NCBI GenBank assembly: GCA_946406015.1
Contig: CAMJJD010000015.1
Span: 1 to 41,010 of the forward strand
Source of the DNA: an uncultured Bacteroidales bacterium
Lineage (GTDB): Bacteria > Bacteroidota > Bacteroidia > Bacteroidales > P3
Reading direction: 5' to 3'
Length of the DNA stretch: 41,010 bases
Positions 1 to 7,203 of this stretch are shown here, piece by piece. The translations under genes and the position numbers were made by a program. A model generated the notes under the pieces. The model ran no database searches. It saw only the letters and a program-made list of their open reading frames with translations, and had not been told where the DNA came from. The first letter of the stretch is position 1. Each line of letters starts with the position of its first letter.

Positions 1-55
1 CTTCGCCCATACCGGCGCGCAGTTCTTTCATTGATTGTTTTTCGTAGTGGGTCAT
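1..55 (-). CDS. Partial CDS, possible transketolase C-terminal subunit
   Basis: The first 18 codons of a gene running off the left edge, starting at ATG 55-53 and reading MTHYEKQSMKELRAGMGE. It follows the four-helix-bundle gene on the same strand after about 75 bases. Split transketolases of Bacteroidales have a C-terminal (pyrimidine-binding) subunit that begins with a short variable stretch and then a TRDGFGEGL-like motif; LRAGMGE resembles this. The transketolase N-terminal subunit lies upstream on the same strand at 3644-4492, which supports the idea. With 18 residues visible the identity is inference; it could be another gene. Confidence 0.4.
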   Translation of the reverse strand, partial: MTHYEKQSMKELRAGMGE

Positions 56-108
56 TGTTATTGTTGTTTTTATTGTTTATTTTCTTTCGGTGGGGTTAAT
101 GGGTTTTA

Positions 109-177
109 TGGGTTTAATGGGCGGCTGACGCCTAATATTTATTTTGCCCATTAGATCCATTCTGCCCATTAAACCCA
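109..177. repeat. Inverted repeat and GGCTGACGCC core at the end of a four-helix-bundle gene
   Basis: A perfect 14-bp inverted repeat (TGGGTTTAATGGGC at 109-122, its complement at 164-177) encloses the gene's stop codon. Inside it, next to the stop, lies GGCTGACGCC at 123-132. Further GGGTTWAT-type units continue outward to about 92. The right arm lies inside the coding sequence and encodes the asparagine/glycine-rich tail. On the minus strand it could act as a transcription terminator, though no T-run follows closely. The same core sits in both flanks of the four-helix-bundle gene at 10840-11211. Confidence 0.7.
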
Positions 178-740
178 TTGCTATCTCTGTAGGCTTTCCT
201 CGCCCTGTATATCTCTTCTTTTATCCCTCCGTTCTCGAGGAAGTTCTTTTTCTGCCACTCGATGAGGCCTTTTATCAGCACGTCGCACTGGTGTATCAGC
301 GTGATGGCAATATTGGCGATGGTCTCGTCGGAGCGGTCTTTTATCTTCTCGCGGTAGACCGCCGAGTCGAGGTGCCGCTTGCAGAACTCGCGCGTCTGCA
401 CACAGCGCGGGTCGTTGTACGACCACTGCTCCAAACCTCGCACTCGCAGGTAGTCCTCGTAGTCGAGCAGCAGCTCGTGCAGCGAGGCCCGGTTGACATT
501 TGTGAGCCTTATCTCCATCTCCTTGGAGGTTACCCCGTCGATATTCCCCTCCGCGAGGTTCTGCTTGCCGCTCCGCGCCGCCTGCACCATCTGGTCTATC
601 GTGCGGTCGCCCTTGCACAAGAACTTGTTGGCAAAATAATACGTCACGTCGTAGACGCACTCCGCTTTCTGGAACGCCTTCAACGTGCGATAGTTGTTGT
701 CTTGCCGTATAAGGTCCTTGTCGGTCATATCACATTGCAT
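132..740 (-). CDS. Four-helix-bundle protein (S23/IVP family, suffix-domain type)
   Basis: A 202-residue protein of the S23 / 23S rRNA intervening-sequence family (TIGR02436-like), probably with the extra C-terminal suffix domain found in Bacteroidota. The family signature is visible at residues 45-75: GDRTIDQMVQAARSGKQNLAEG followed by a TSKEMEIRLTNVNRASLHELL segment. No enzymatic activity is established for the family; the bundles are thought to bind nucleic acid or form oligomers. The start at 740 lies 7 bases after the preceding stop; Met5 is an alternative. The tail (NGFNGQNGSNGQNKY) is low-complexity and encoded by AATGGG-type repeats, so it is probably a recent repeat-derived extension. 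The gene lies between the transketolase cluster and the partial gene at the edge. Family assignment is confident; cellular role unknown. Confidence 0.85.
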   Translation of the reverse strand: MQCDMTDKDLIRQDNNYRTLKAFQKAECVYDVTYYFANKFLCKGDRTIDQMVQAARSGKQNLAEGNIDGVTSKEMEIRLTNVNRASLHELLLDYEDYLRVRGLEQWSYNDPRCVQTREFCKRHLDSAVYREKIKDRSDETIANIAITLIHQCDVLIKGLIEWQKKNFLENGGIKEEIYRARKAYRDSNGFNGQNGSNGQNKY

Positions 741-747
741 TTTTCTA

Positions 748-1560
748 TCATCTCATCCAACCCTCCATACGGTATATTTTCTCCATCAGCTTGCGGGCTT
801 TGCCTTTTACTGGCTTGTGCCACACCTCGACGCGCACAGCGTAGTAGTCCTCCCAATCGCCTTCGTAAATGGTGAAATCCTTGTGGTTCGGCTCAACTAT
901 CTGTCCATAACCGTTGTGGTTCAGCACCTGCGTGGTGGTGCGCGGTTTTATGCGGTCGGCCGAAAGTTCTATATTTTCAGTAACTTCAAAGCAGCGGAGG
1001 TAAATCTCGCCGTCCTCCAATGCAGGCCAATAAAATGCAAAATTGTATATGCCACCCTGGTCGCCGTTCCATATCTGCAGCCACGTAGTGGTGTCGGTGC
1101 TGTCTATGTCGACGGGGGTGAAGATGTCCCCATCTGTGGCATTCCACCTGTGAGCGGTGTCGGTGATGGGTATGTTATATTCCAGCCCTTCGGGTATGGG
1201 GTGGCTTTTACCGAAATCATCGGGTGCCATACTGAACAATCCTGCCAAAAACACTGAGAAGAACATAAAACCGATGACAGCCTCCAAAACCAAACTGGCA
1301 ATTCCTGCCAGAAATGCCCCCACGGCACGTCGCCATTCCTTCCTCAGCAAAAGAATGATGAAAACCGGCAACTGCAAAAGCAACACAAGGGCAGAAAAGC
1401 TTGCAAGGACAAGTCCCCACATGGTTGATTCTCCACCAACAAATAGCGAGGCCACAAGCAACAGCACCGTCGCCAGCGGGAACACCCACCAGTAGCGCAC
1501 TATCCAATCCGAGGATGGAGTTTTCTCTATGTGGTCGCTTTTCGGCATAATACTCTCCAT
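748..1560 (-). CDS. Hypothetical inner-membrane protein with a soluble C-terminal domain
   Basis: A 270-residue protein not recognised as a named family. Residues about 24-41, 48-72 and 80-110 are three hydrophobic membrane segments. The rest (about 120-270) is a polar, aromatic- and aspartate-rich domain that looks beta-rich, with WLQIWNGDQGGIYNFAFYWPALEDGEIYLRCFEV in its middle. There is no obvious catalytic motif. It starts 8 bases after the thioredoxin-like lipoprotein gene and ends 7 bases before the four-helix-bundle gene, so it is probably cotranscribed with the VWA and transketolase genes. Met5 is an alternative start. An envelope role is inference. Confidence 0.75.
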   Translation of the reverse strand: MESIMPKSDHIEKTPSSDWIVRYWWVFPLATVLLLVASLFVGGESTMWGLVLASFSALVLLLQLPVFIILLLRKEWRRAVGAFLAGIASLVLEAVIGFMFFSVFLAGLFSMAPDDFGKSHPIPEGLEYNIPITDTAHRWNATDGDIFTPVDIDSTDTTTWLQIWNGDQGGIYNFAFYWPALEDGEIYLRCFEVTENIELSADRIKPRTTTQVLNHNGYGQIVEPNHKDFTIYEGDWEDYYAVRVEVWHKPVKGKARKLMEKIYRMEGWMR

Positions 1561-1568
1561 GTTGGCTA

Positions 1569-2222
1569 TTATTTGTCAAGCATTATCAGCCTATCCTCGG
1601 CAGTCGTCGTGGGTGTGGTTTCCACAATAAAACTGCCGTCGTCAAATGTGAAGTCAGAATGCTCACGAAGATAGTCTGCATCAACGGTGGTGCGTACTTC
1701 GAACCAGAAATCGTCAGACTCGGGTGAACTTTTCCCACGAATCACAGGGATATAATTGTTGGTGTCGACAACCAGGCAGAAGGGGACCGCTTCCATGCGA
1801 CTGCGGCTGTCGATAGGCTGTGCCGTGTGGAAGAGCGTCACCACGTCGCTGTACATTCTTTCCTTGAACGGTAGGCTGCAATGGTGTATCAACTCGCGGG
1901 GAATGCCCATGTCCATCATATCCCCGACAACTTCCTCCCAATGGGCGGAGTCCACAATATCCTCGACGATGAGGTAGTAGATGCGCCACAGCGAGGTGTC
2001 CATAGTGCTGACGGCATTCTGTATTTCCTCGTTCATCTGTCTGCAGCCGTAGCAGTAGGGGCTGGTGAAGATGAGAGCGCGGTAGTGCGTGGTGTCCTGC
2101 GCGATGGCGGCCAGCTCCTCCATGCCGATGGAGCCATCCGGTACATAGGCTTGCTTCGTTTCACTCTGCCTGCATCCTGCCAGGAGCAACAAGGCTGTCA
2201 TTATGTAAAAGATCCTTTTCAT
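1569..2222 (-). CDS. Thioredoxin-like lipoprotein
   Basis: A 217-residue probable lipoprotein: a short basic and hydrophobic signal ends in the lipobox LLAGC (Cys17). After a short linker, ALIFTSPYCYGCRQM carries a CxxC pair (Cys57, Cys60) after a beta-strand-like stretch, the usual place of the redox motif in thioredoxin folds. The remainder is divergent, with no clear cis-Pro motif, so disulphide exchange is plausible rather than shown. The ATG follows the VWA stop after 2 bases, implying translational coupling. It may act with the VWA protein in the periplasm (inference). Confidence 0.7.
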   Translation of the reverse strand: MKRIFYIMTALLLLAGCRQSETKQAYVPDGSIGMEELAAIAQDTTHYRALIFTSPYCYGCRQMNEEIQNAVSTMDTSLWRIYYLIVEDIVDSAHWEEVVGDMMDMGIPRELIHHCSLPFKERMYSDVVTLFHTAQPIDSRSRMEAVPFCLVVDTNNYIPVIRGKSSPESDDFWFEVRTTVDADYLREHSDFTFDDGSFIVETTPTTTAEDRLIMLDK

Positions 2223-2224
2223 GT

Positions 2225-3604
2225 TTAAAATTGTATTTTGGTTGTTTGGCTGCTTTCTATGACGAAGCGTTTGGTTTGGACTTTGTCGTATTTGATGGCG
2301 TTCTGGGGGTGGAGGACGACTTCGTACTGGCCGGGCTGCAACAATAACCTCTCGCCGGCGGTGCTGGGATTGAGGTCGGTGGCAAATTCCACCTGGCCGT
2401 CGCGCAGACGGAAGATGGCGCCGGTGGTAATGCCCTTGGGCTTGCTGAGGATGAGTATGCCGGGCATGGGCACCGAGAGCTCGGTGGCGGCGTTGCCGCG
2501 CACCTCGACGCCGCGCAGGGTTGTCACGGGCAAGGTCTGCACCTCGACGTCGTAGCGGCCGGCGAGATACTGGCCCGTTTCGCCGACCTCCTGCGCCGCC
2601 ACGCGCTCGTCTTCACGGCGCACCACCACATCGACATTGGGCTGCGTCCATTGCGGGCGGCGACCCTCATAGCGCACCCTCATAGTTCCTTCGCTGACAA
2701 TAAGGTCTACCCAATTCACCCTATCGATGTCGAACTGCAATGCCTCGCGCTGCAAGGGAGGATGGGTGAAGACTGTAAGGTCGTAGGTCATCAACGGGTC
2801 GAGCAACAGGGTGTCGGGCCGCAGCTTGGAGTCAACCGTATAGATGGTGTTCAGACGACTGACGCCCGTGCGACGGTCGTAGAAGGCTACGGGATGCTCG
2901 GTCTCGTAGAGGTCGCCATCGCCGTCCAGCAGACGCAGCACCACGCGTGCCGTCTTGCCTGCCAGACGGAAGATGTCGTAGAGTGTCTTGGCGTACTCTT
3001 CTTCATGGCGTACGGGCAGGAAGGTGCCGGCACAATCGGCATGGTTGAATGTTCCATCGCCGATACCTAGCACGAAGGTCTGCACCACCACGCCGCTGAG
3101 CTGCACCTGGCGCGCCACGTCGCATATCTCAGCGTCGCAGTCGTCCATACCGTCTGTGATAATCAGTATGATATTGCGAGAGTCTCCTGCCGAAGGGAAG
3201 TCAGAGAGCGCGTCGGTCAACGCAGCCGACGCTGTGCAGCCGCCCTGCGGCACGAGGGTCTTAATCTTGCTCTGCAGCTGGTAGATGTTGTCGCTGCCGA
3301 AAGGCACTTCTAGCCGCGTCCCGAATTGGTGGCGGTTGAGGTGGCCGAAGACGCGCAGCGCCACATCGACGTCGTGCTGTTTGGAGATGCTGTCGAGGAA
3401 TGACAGCAGCACCTGTTGCGTCACCTTAATCTTGGCACCCGACTGCCAGTGGTCCCACATGGAGTTGGAGCAATCCATGATGAGTAGCAGACGTGTCTTC
3501 TCCGCCTGCTGTGCCTGTAATGAATTAAAAGATGAAAGTTGAAAATTGAAAATCAGGCATGCGCAAAGCACAAGCTTCAATGCTTTTAGTATGTGTTCAG
3601 TCAT
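2225..3604 (-). CDS. Secreted VWA-domain protein
   Basis: A 459-residue exported protein with a von Willebrand factor A domain. The MIDAS residues are visible: DCSNS (Asp44, Ser46, Ser48), Thr124 in GGCTASAALT and Asp151 in IITDGMDD, so metal-dependent ligand binding is likely. The rest (about 200-459) is beta-rich and resembles repeated carbohydrate-binding-like or Ig-like modules; the ligand is unknown. I chose ATG 3604 because a typical signal peptide follows; an in-frame ATG at 3634 would add 10 residues encoded by AT-rich repeats. The end of the signal peptide (IFNFQLSSFNS) is itself encoded by a heptamer repeat. The thioredoxin-like lipoprotein gene follows after 2 bases. Confidence 0.85.
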   Translation of the reverse strand: MTEHILKALKLVLCACLIFNFQLSSFNSLQAQQAEKTRLLLIMDCSNSMWDHWQSGAKIKVTQQVLLSFLDSISKQHDVDVALRVFGHLNRHQFGTRLEVPFGSDNIYQLQSKIKTLVPQGGCTASAALTDALSDFPSAGDSRNIILIITDGMDDCDAEICDVARQVQLSGVVVQTFVLGIGDGTFNHADCAGTFLPVRHEEEYAKTLYDIFRLAGKTARVVLRLLDGDGDLYETEHPVAFYDRRTGVSRLNTIYTVDSKLRPDTLLLDPLMTYDLTVFTHPPLQREALQFDIDRVNWVDLIVSEGTMRVRYEGRRPQWTQPNVDVVVRREDERVAAQEVGETGQYLAGRYDVEVQTLPVTTLRGVEVRGNAATELSVPMPGILILSKPKGITTGAIFRLRDGQVEFATDLNPSTAGERLLLQPGQYEVVLHPQNAIKYDKVQTKRFVIESSQTTKIQF

Positions 3605-3648
3605 GTTGCTATAATTTAAATTTTCAACTTTCAATTTTCAACTTTAAA
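3534..3648. repeat. Inverted pair of heptamer tracts around the VWA start
   Basis: Units GAAAGTT, GAAAATT, GAAAATC (3534-3554) lie inside the VWA signal-peptide codons. The opposite orientation, TTTTCAA CTTTCAA TTTTCAA CTTTAAA, occupies 3621-3648 and covers the transketolase stop codon (3644-3646). The two tracts are thus an inverted pair about 66 bases apart enclosing the VWA start codon. Both keep an exact 7-bp period. Confidence 0.75.
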
Positions 3649-4492
3649 AGTCGCCGAGGGTCTCGGGAAGCTGTGCGAGGGCCTTGGGCAGATCGTCGGC
3701 AGAGAGGACACTGCCATGGTATTTGTTGGTGTCCTGCATGAAGTCGACGCCGAAGCCCATCTTGGTCTTCAACAGCACACACACGGGGCTGCCCTGGCCA
3801 CTCATGGCTTTTGCCGTGGCCATGCCGTCGAGCACCTGCTGCATGTCGTTGCCGTTGTCGATGACCACCACCTTCCAGAGGAAGCTCTCGAACTTGGCCT
3901 TCAGGTCGCCGAGGGTCATCACCTCGTCGACGGTGGCGTCGATCTGCTGGTTGTTGTAGTCGACGGTGGCGATGAGGTTGTCCACGTGCTTGGCACCGGC
4001 GAACATGGCGGCTTCCCAGATCTGGCCTTCCTCGAGCTCGCCGTCGCCGTGCATGGTGTAGACGAGGTGCTTGTCGCCCGTCATCTTCTTGCCGAGGGCG
4101 GCGCCGACGCCGACGCTGAGGCCCTGGCCCAGCGAGCCGCTGGCCATGCGGATGCCCGGCAGGCCGTGCTCGGTGCTGGGGTGGCCCTGCAGGCGGGTGC
4201 CGAACTTGCGGAAGGTGTTGAGTTCGCTGACGGGGAAGTAGCCGCGGCGCGCCATGGTGCTGTAGATGACCGGCGTGATGTGGCCCTGGCTGACGAAGAG
4301 CATGTCCTCGCCCTCACCGCTCATGGTGAAGTTCTTGGGGTCGAAGTCCATGAGGTTGAAGTTCATGGCCACAAACCAGTCGGCGGTGCCGAGCGAGCCG
4401 CCCGGGTGGCCGCTCTTGGCGTTGGTGGTCATACGGAGAATGTCGCGGCGCACCTGCGTCGCAATCTGCTGGAGTTCTGCTGTTGTTTTCAT
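3644..4492 (-). CDS. tkt: Transketolase, N-terminal (TPP-binding) subunit
   Basis: A 282-residue N-terminal half of a split transketolase (EC 2.2.1.1), which moves two-carbon units between sugar phosphates in the non-oxidative pentose phosphate pathway. Typical motifs are SGHPGGSLG (27-35), the catalytic-site SQGHITPVIY region, and the thiamine pyrophosphate motif GDGELEEGQ (149-157) ending in NN (180-181). The length is that of the single N-terminal subunit, so a separate C-terminal subunit is needed. Usually the two genes are adjacent; here five genes lie between this one and the only candidate partner, at 1-55. The region upstream holds a double hairpin. Confidence 0.95.
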   Translation of the reverse strand: MKTTAELQQIATQVRRDILRMTTNAKSGHPGGSLGTADWFVAMNFNLMDFDPKNFTMSGEGEDMLFVSQGHITPVIYSTMARRGYFPVSELNTFRKFGTRLQGHPSTEHGLPGIRMASGSLGQGLSVGVGAALGKKMTGDKHLVYTMHGDGELEEGQIWEAAMFAGAKHVDNLIATVDYNNQQIDATVDEVMTLGDLKAKFESFLWKVVVIDNGNDMQQVLDGMATAKAMSGQGSPVCVLLKTKMGFGVDFMQDTNKYHGSVLSADDLPKALAQLPETLGDF

Positions 4493-4522
4493 TATTGTTG
4501 TGTTTTATTTTGTTTCATACAT

Positions 4523-4571
4523 CCCCACACTATCGTGCGGGGTTATTGAGAGAGCGTGCCTCCGGCACACG
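4523..4571. repeat. Double hairpin, BIME-like or terminator
   Basis: Two adjacent hairpins occupy most of the gap between the small lipoprotein gene and the transketolase gene. One is CCCCACAC-TATC-GTGCGGGG (4523-4542, 8-bp stem with a G-T type mismatch allowed), the other GCGTGCC-TCCG-GGCACACG-like (4554-4571). They are separated by GTTATTGAGA. On the minus strand they follow the lipoprotein stop and could end its transcript, but no T-run follows. Paired hairpins of this form resemble REP/BIME-type dispersed elements; that class is inference. Confidence 0.55.
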
Positions 4572-4581
4572 TTGACTTCTC

Positions 4582-5016
4582 TTATTTGTTCTTCAGTTTG
4601 AATACATACAGACGGGAGTTCTGGTCAACGGCGAAAAGCTCGTCGCCGTGGCGGGTGACGGTGACGGCCCATGTGTTCTCATCCCAGTCGTGGATGGTGC
4701 CGGTACCGCGGTCGCCATTCATGTTGACATGGCCCCACACACGCCCTTGTGCGCCATCGGTTTCGACATAGATAGTGCCTTTGAGGGCAGGCTCCTGTTT
4801 CTGGGGAGCCGGGGCCTTGACGGTCTTCTGCTGCGCAGGCCTGGCTTTCTGCAACACGGGAACGCGTTCCATCTGCTCGACGGACTGTACTTCTTCGGCG
4901 ACAACCACCTCCGGCTCATCCATCGTTACCATATCGAGAGTCTCAGCCTCCTTCTGTTTGCATCCGACAAGCAGCAGGACAGCCGCCATCGGAATCACAA
5001 AATGTTTTATCTTCAT
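4582..5016 (-). CDS. Small lipoprotein with Pro/Lys/Gln linker
   Basis: A 144-residue predicted lipoprotein (lipobox LLVGC, Cys19). Residues about 25-75 are a low-complexity acidic then Lys/Pro/Gln/Ala-rich linker, suited to spanning the periplasm or peptidoglycan. The last 65 residues form a small beta-rich domain (ending in WAVTVTRHGDELFAVDQNSRLYVFKL). I do not recognise the family. It starts 17 bases after the nuclease gene and is the last gene before the double hairpin, so it is probably the end of the 8478-4582 transcription unit. Confidence 0.75.
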   Translation of the reverse strand: MKIKHFVIPMAAVLLLVGCKQKEAETLDMVTMDEPEVVVAEEVQSVEQMERVPVLQKARPAQQKTVKAPAPQKQEPALKGTIYVETDGAQGRVWGHVNMNGDRGTGTIHDWDENTWAVTVTRHGDELFAVDQNSRLYVFKLKNK

Positions 5017-5033
5017 AATCTAACAGTATTTAT

Positions 5034-5780
5034 TCAGTATTTCCAATCATTCCAGTTGTAGACCGCCTCTGCCTCTTCGGGCAACGACGGGAAGAGGTTG
5101 CGCCCGATGACCGTCTCCACGCTGTCGACCGTGACAGCATACGAGCGCGGTGTCCCGACCTGGTAGTCATTGCCCACCAGAAACGCCACCGTACGGTAGC
5201 CATCCGACGTGCTCACCGCCAGCGCCTTGAAGAAGCGGTCGGGCACATGCACGCAGGCAGGCCCGATATGACGGGGCTCATCCGAATCATACACCGGTCC
5301 ACAAACCACATAGACAGCACCGCAGTGCTTGGCCACACGACGGGTCATCTCTTCTATCTTGCGCCAAGCGCCGGCGTTCATCTCCTTGTTCTGCGGGCAG
5401 ATATTGGTGAAGTAGTCACTCTCCGTCATTGCCTGACGGCTCCACTTCATGTCGGCATGGGGTGCCATGTGGCCCTTGTCCCACCCACTGTTCGAGTAGT
5501 CTTCGCGGCTGGCCTTGGGGAAGTCGACATCGGGGTCGCGGCTGAACTGCCGGCCCTGCTCATAGGTTCCGGCCACCTCGTCGGCGGTCAGTTCCCAGGC
5601 CACCCAGTCGGGACAGAGCGTCGTATGGTTGTAGGAAGCCGTATAGCCCAGATGGCGCACGATGTCCTCCGAGGCGTCATAGGCAGGAATCTCCACCTGT
5701 CCGGCCGTGGAGGCAGCACGCTGCGTTCCCACAGAGGCACAGGTGGCCAGCAAGAGACAGAATATCCAGAGTATCTTCAT
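5034..5780 (-). CDS. Secreted DNA/RNA non-specific endonuclease (NUC1)
   Basis: A 248-residue NUC1/EndoG-type nuclease with an N-terminal signal peptide. The active-site motif appears as DKGHMAPHAD (101-110), a DRGH variant with Lys for Arg; His104 is the expected general base. The downstream segment SDYFTNICPQNKEMNAGAWRKIE contains the Asn residues that bind the catalytic metal and the conserved Trp. The VVCGPVYD strand is also typical. It acts outside the cytoplasm, probably degrading nucleic acid for nutrients or competition. It starts 3 bases after the beta-CASP gene, so the two are likely cotranscribed. No immunity gene is seen, which argues against a toxin role. Confidence 0.9.
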   Translation of the reverse strand: MKILWIFCLLLATCASVGTQRAASTAGQVEIPAYDASEDIVRHLGYTASYNHTTLCPDWVAWELTADEVAGTYEQGRQFSRDPDVDFPKASREDYSNSGWDKGHMAPHADMKWSRQAMTESDYFTNICPQNKEMNAGAWRKIEEMTRRVAKHCGAVYVVCGPVYDSDEPRHIGPACVHVPDRFFKALAVSTSDGYRTVAFLVGNDYQVGTPRSYAVTVDSVETVIGRNLFPSLPEEAEAVYNWNDWKY

Positions 5781-5783
5781 CGT

Positions 5784-7184
5784 CTACAGCTCCACCTCTT
5801 CACGGAATGCCGGTATGCTGACGCGCTTCCACCCCACCTTGTTCAATGTCTCGGCAAAATGCCGCTGCGTCTCCTCCTCGCCATGTACGAGGAAGATATG
5901 CTTCAGTTTCTTCTTCTCCTGGCAACCGATGTATTGTATCATCTCCGAGTAGTCGCCATGACCCGACAGCGAGTCGATGCGACGCAACTCGGCCCTCACC
6001 TTGTGAGGCTGACCGAAAATGGAGACCTCCTCGTCGCCACGCATAATCTTGGCGCCCAGCGTCGACGGCTCGCAGTAGCCCACACAGAGGATGGTGGTCG
6101 ACGGGTTGTCGATATGGTTAGCCAGGTGATGCTTCACACGGCCGGCTTCCATCATGCCGCTGGCGGCGATGATGACACAGGGTTTGTGGCGTATGTTGAG
6201 CTGCTTGCTCTCCATCACCGACTGGATATAGTGCAGGCGGTCGAAACCGAACGGGTCGGGGTCGGTCTGGCAGTAGTCGGCAATGTCCTGGTTGAAGCAC
6301 TCGGTGTGCAGTCGCATAATGTTAGTGGCACTGATGCTCAGCGGGCTGTCGACGAACACGTCAATATCGGGTAACAGCCGCACATGCTCCAGCCTGTCGA
6401 GGGCGTAGATAATCTCCTGTGCACGTCCGATGGCGAAACTGGGGATGATGAGCTTGCCTTTCTTCTTGGTGCAGGTGTCGAGCACCGCTTTCAGCAGCTC
6501 TGTCTCGGCGTCCTGCAGACTCTCGTGCAGTCGGTCGCCGTAGGTGCTCTCCATGATGAGGTAGTCCACCTGCGGGAACGGCTCCGGGTCCTTCAGTATC
6601 TGCTTGTCGTAGCGGCCGATGTCGCCCGTGAATCCCAGCTTGATATGGCGCCGTCCTTCACGGATGTCGAGGTAGACCAGCGCCGAGCCGAGGATATGGC
6701 CCGCGTCGTAAAACTCCACCGTCACCTCCCCCTCGATATTGAACTTCTTATGATACGGCACGCTGATGAAACAGCTCATGCAGGCCTGTGCGTCCTGCTC
6801 GTCGTAGATAGGTTCCACGGGGTCCAGCCCCTGCGCCTTGCGTTTTTTGTTGAAAGTCTGCGTATCCTGCTCCTGGATGCGTCCTGCATCGGCCAACATG
6901 ATGGCGCAGAGGTCGCGTGTGGCGGGGGTGCAGAGCACAGTGCCACGGAAACCCAGCTTGTAGATGTAGGGGATCAGGCCACTGTGGTCGATGTGTGCGT
7001 GGCTGAGGATGAGGTAGTCGATCTCGCTCGGCACAAAGCCCAGGTCGCGGTTCATCGCGTCGGTCTCAAGACCCTTGCCCTGATACATGCCGCAGTCGAG
7101 CAGTATCTTCAGCCCGCTTTTAGTCGTTATCAGATGTTTGCTTCCCGTCACTTCGCGGGTAGCTCCCATAAATTGCAGTTTCAT
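5784..7184 (-). CDS. Metallo-beta-lactamase/beta-CASP family RNase-like hydrolase
   Basis: A 466-residue cytoplasmic protein with the full CPSF/RNase J-like architecture: a metallo-beta-lactamase core with HAHIDH (His62, His64, Asp66, His67), a TGDIGRYD strand, a beta-CASP insert beginning near LIMESTYGDR and IPSFAIGRAQEIIYAL, then SGHGDYSE and LVHGEEETQ motifs of the RNA-specificity domain. It is expected to bind two zinc ions and cut RNA, probably in RNA processing or decay. There is no signal peptide. It sits 19 bases after the BspA-like gene and 3 before the secreted nuclease; that pairing of an internal and an external nuclease may be chance. Confidence 0.93.
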   Translation of the reverse strand: MKLQFMGATREVTGSKHLITTKSGLKILLDCGMYQGKGLETDAMNRDLGFVPSEIDYLILSHAHIDHSGLIPYIYKLGFRGTVLCTPATRDLCAIMLADAGRIQEQDTQTFNKKRKAQGLDPVEPIYDEQDAQACMSCFISVPYHKKFNIEGEVTVEFYDAGHILGSALVYLDIREGRRHIKLGFTGDIGRYDKQILKDPEPFPQVDYLIMESTYGDRLHESLQDAETELLKAVLDTCTKKKGKLIIPSFAIGRAQEIIYALDRLEHVRLLPDIDVFVDSPLSISATNIMRLHTECFNQDIADYCQTDPDPFGFDRLHYIQSVMESKQLNIRHKPCVIIAASGMMEAGRVKHHLANHIDNPSTTILCVGYCEPSTLGAKIMRGDEEVSIFGQPHKVRAELRRIDSLSGHGDYSEMIQYIGCQEKKKLKHIFLVHGEEETQRHFAETLNKVGWKRVSIPAFREEVEL

Positions 7185-7203
7185 ATCTTTATATCACTTG
7201 GTT

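Noticed and set aside
5034-5780. Antibacterial nuclease toxin
   Set aside because: No immunity gene, delivery domain or effector linker is present; an ordinary secreted nuclease is simpler.
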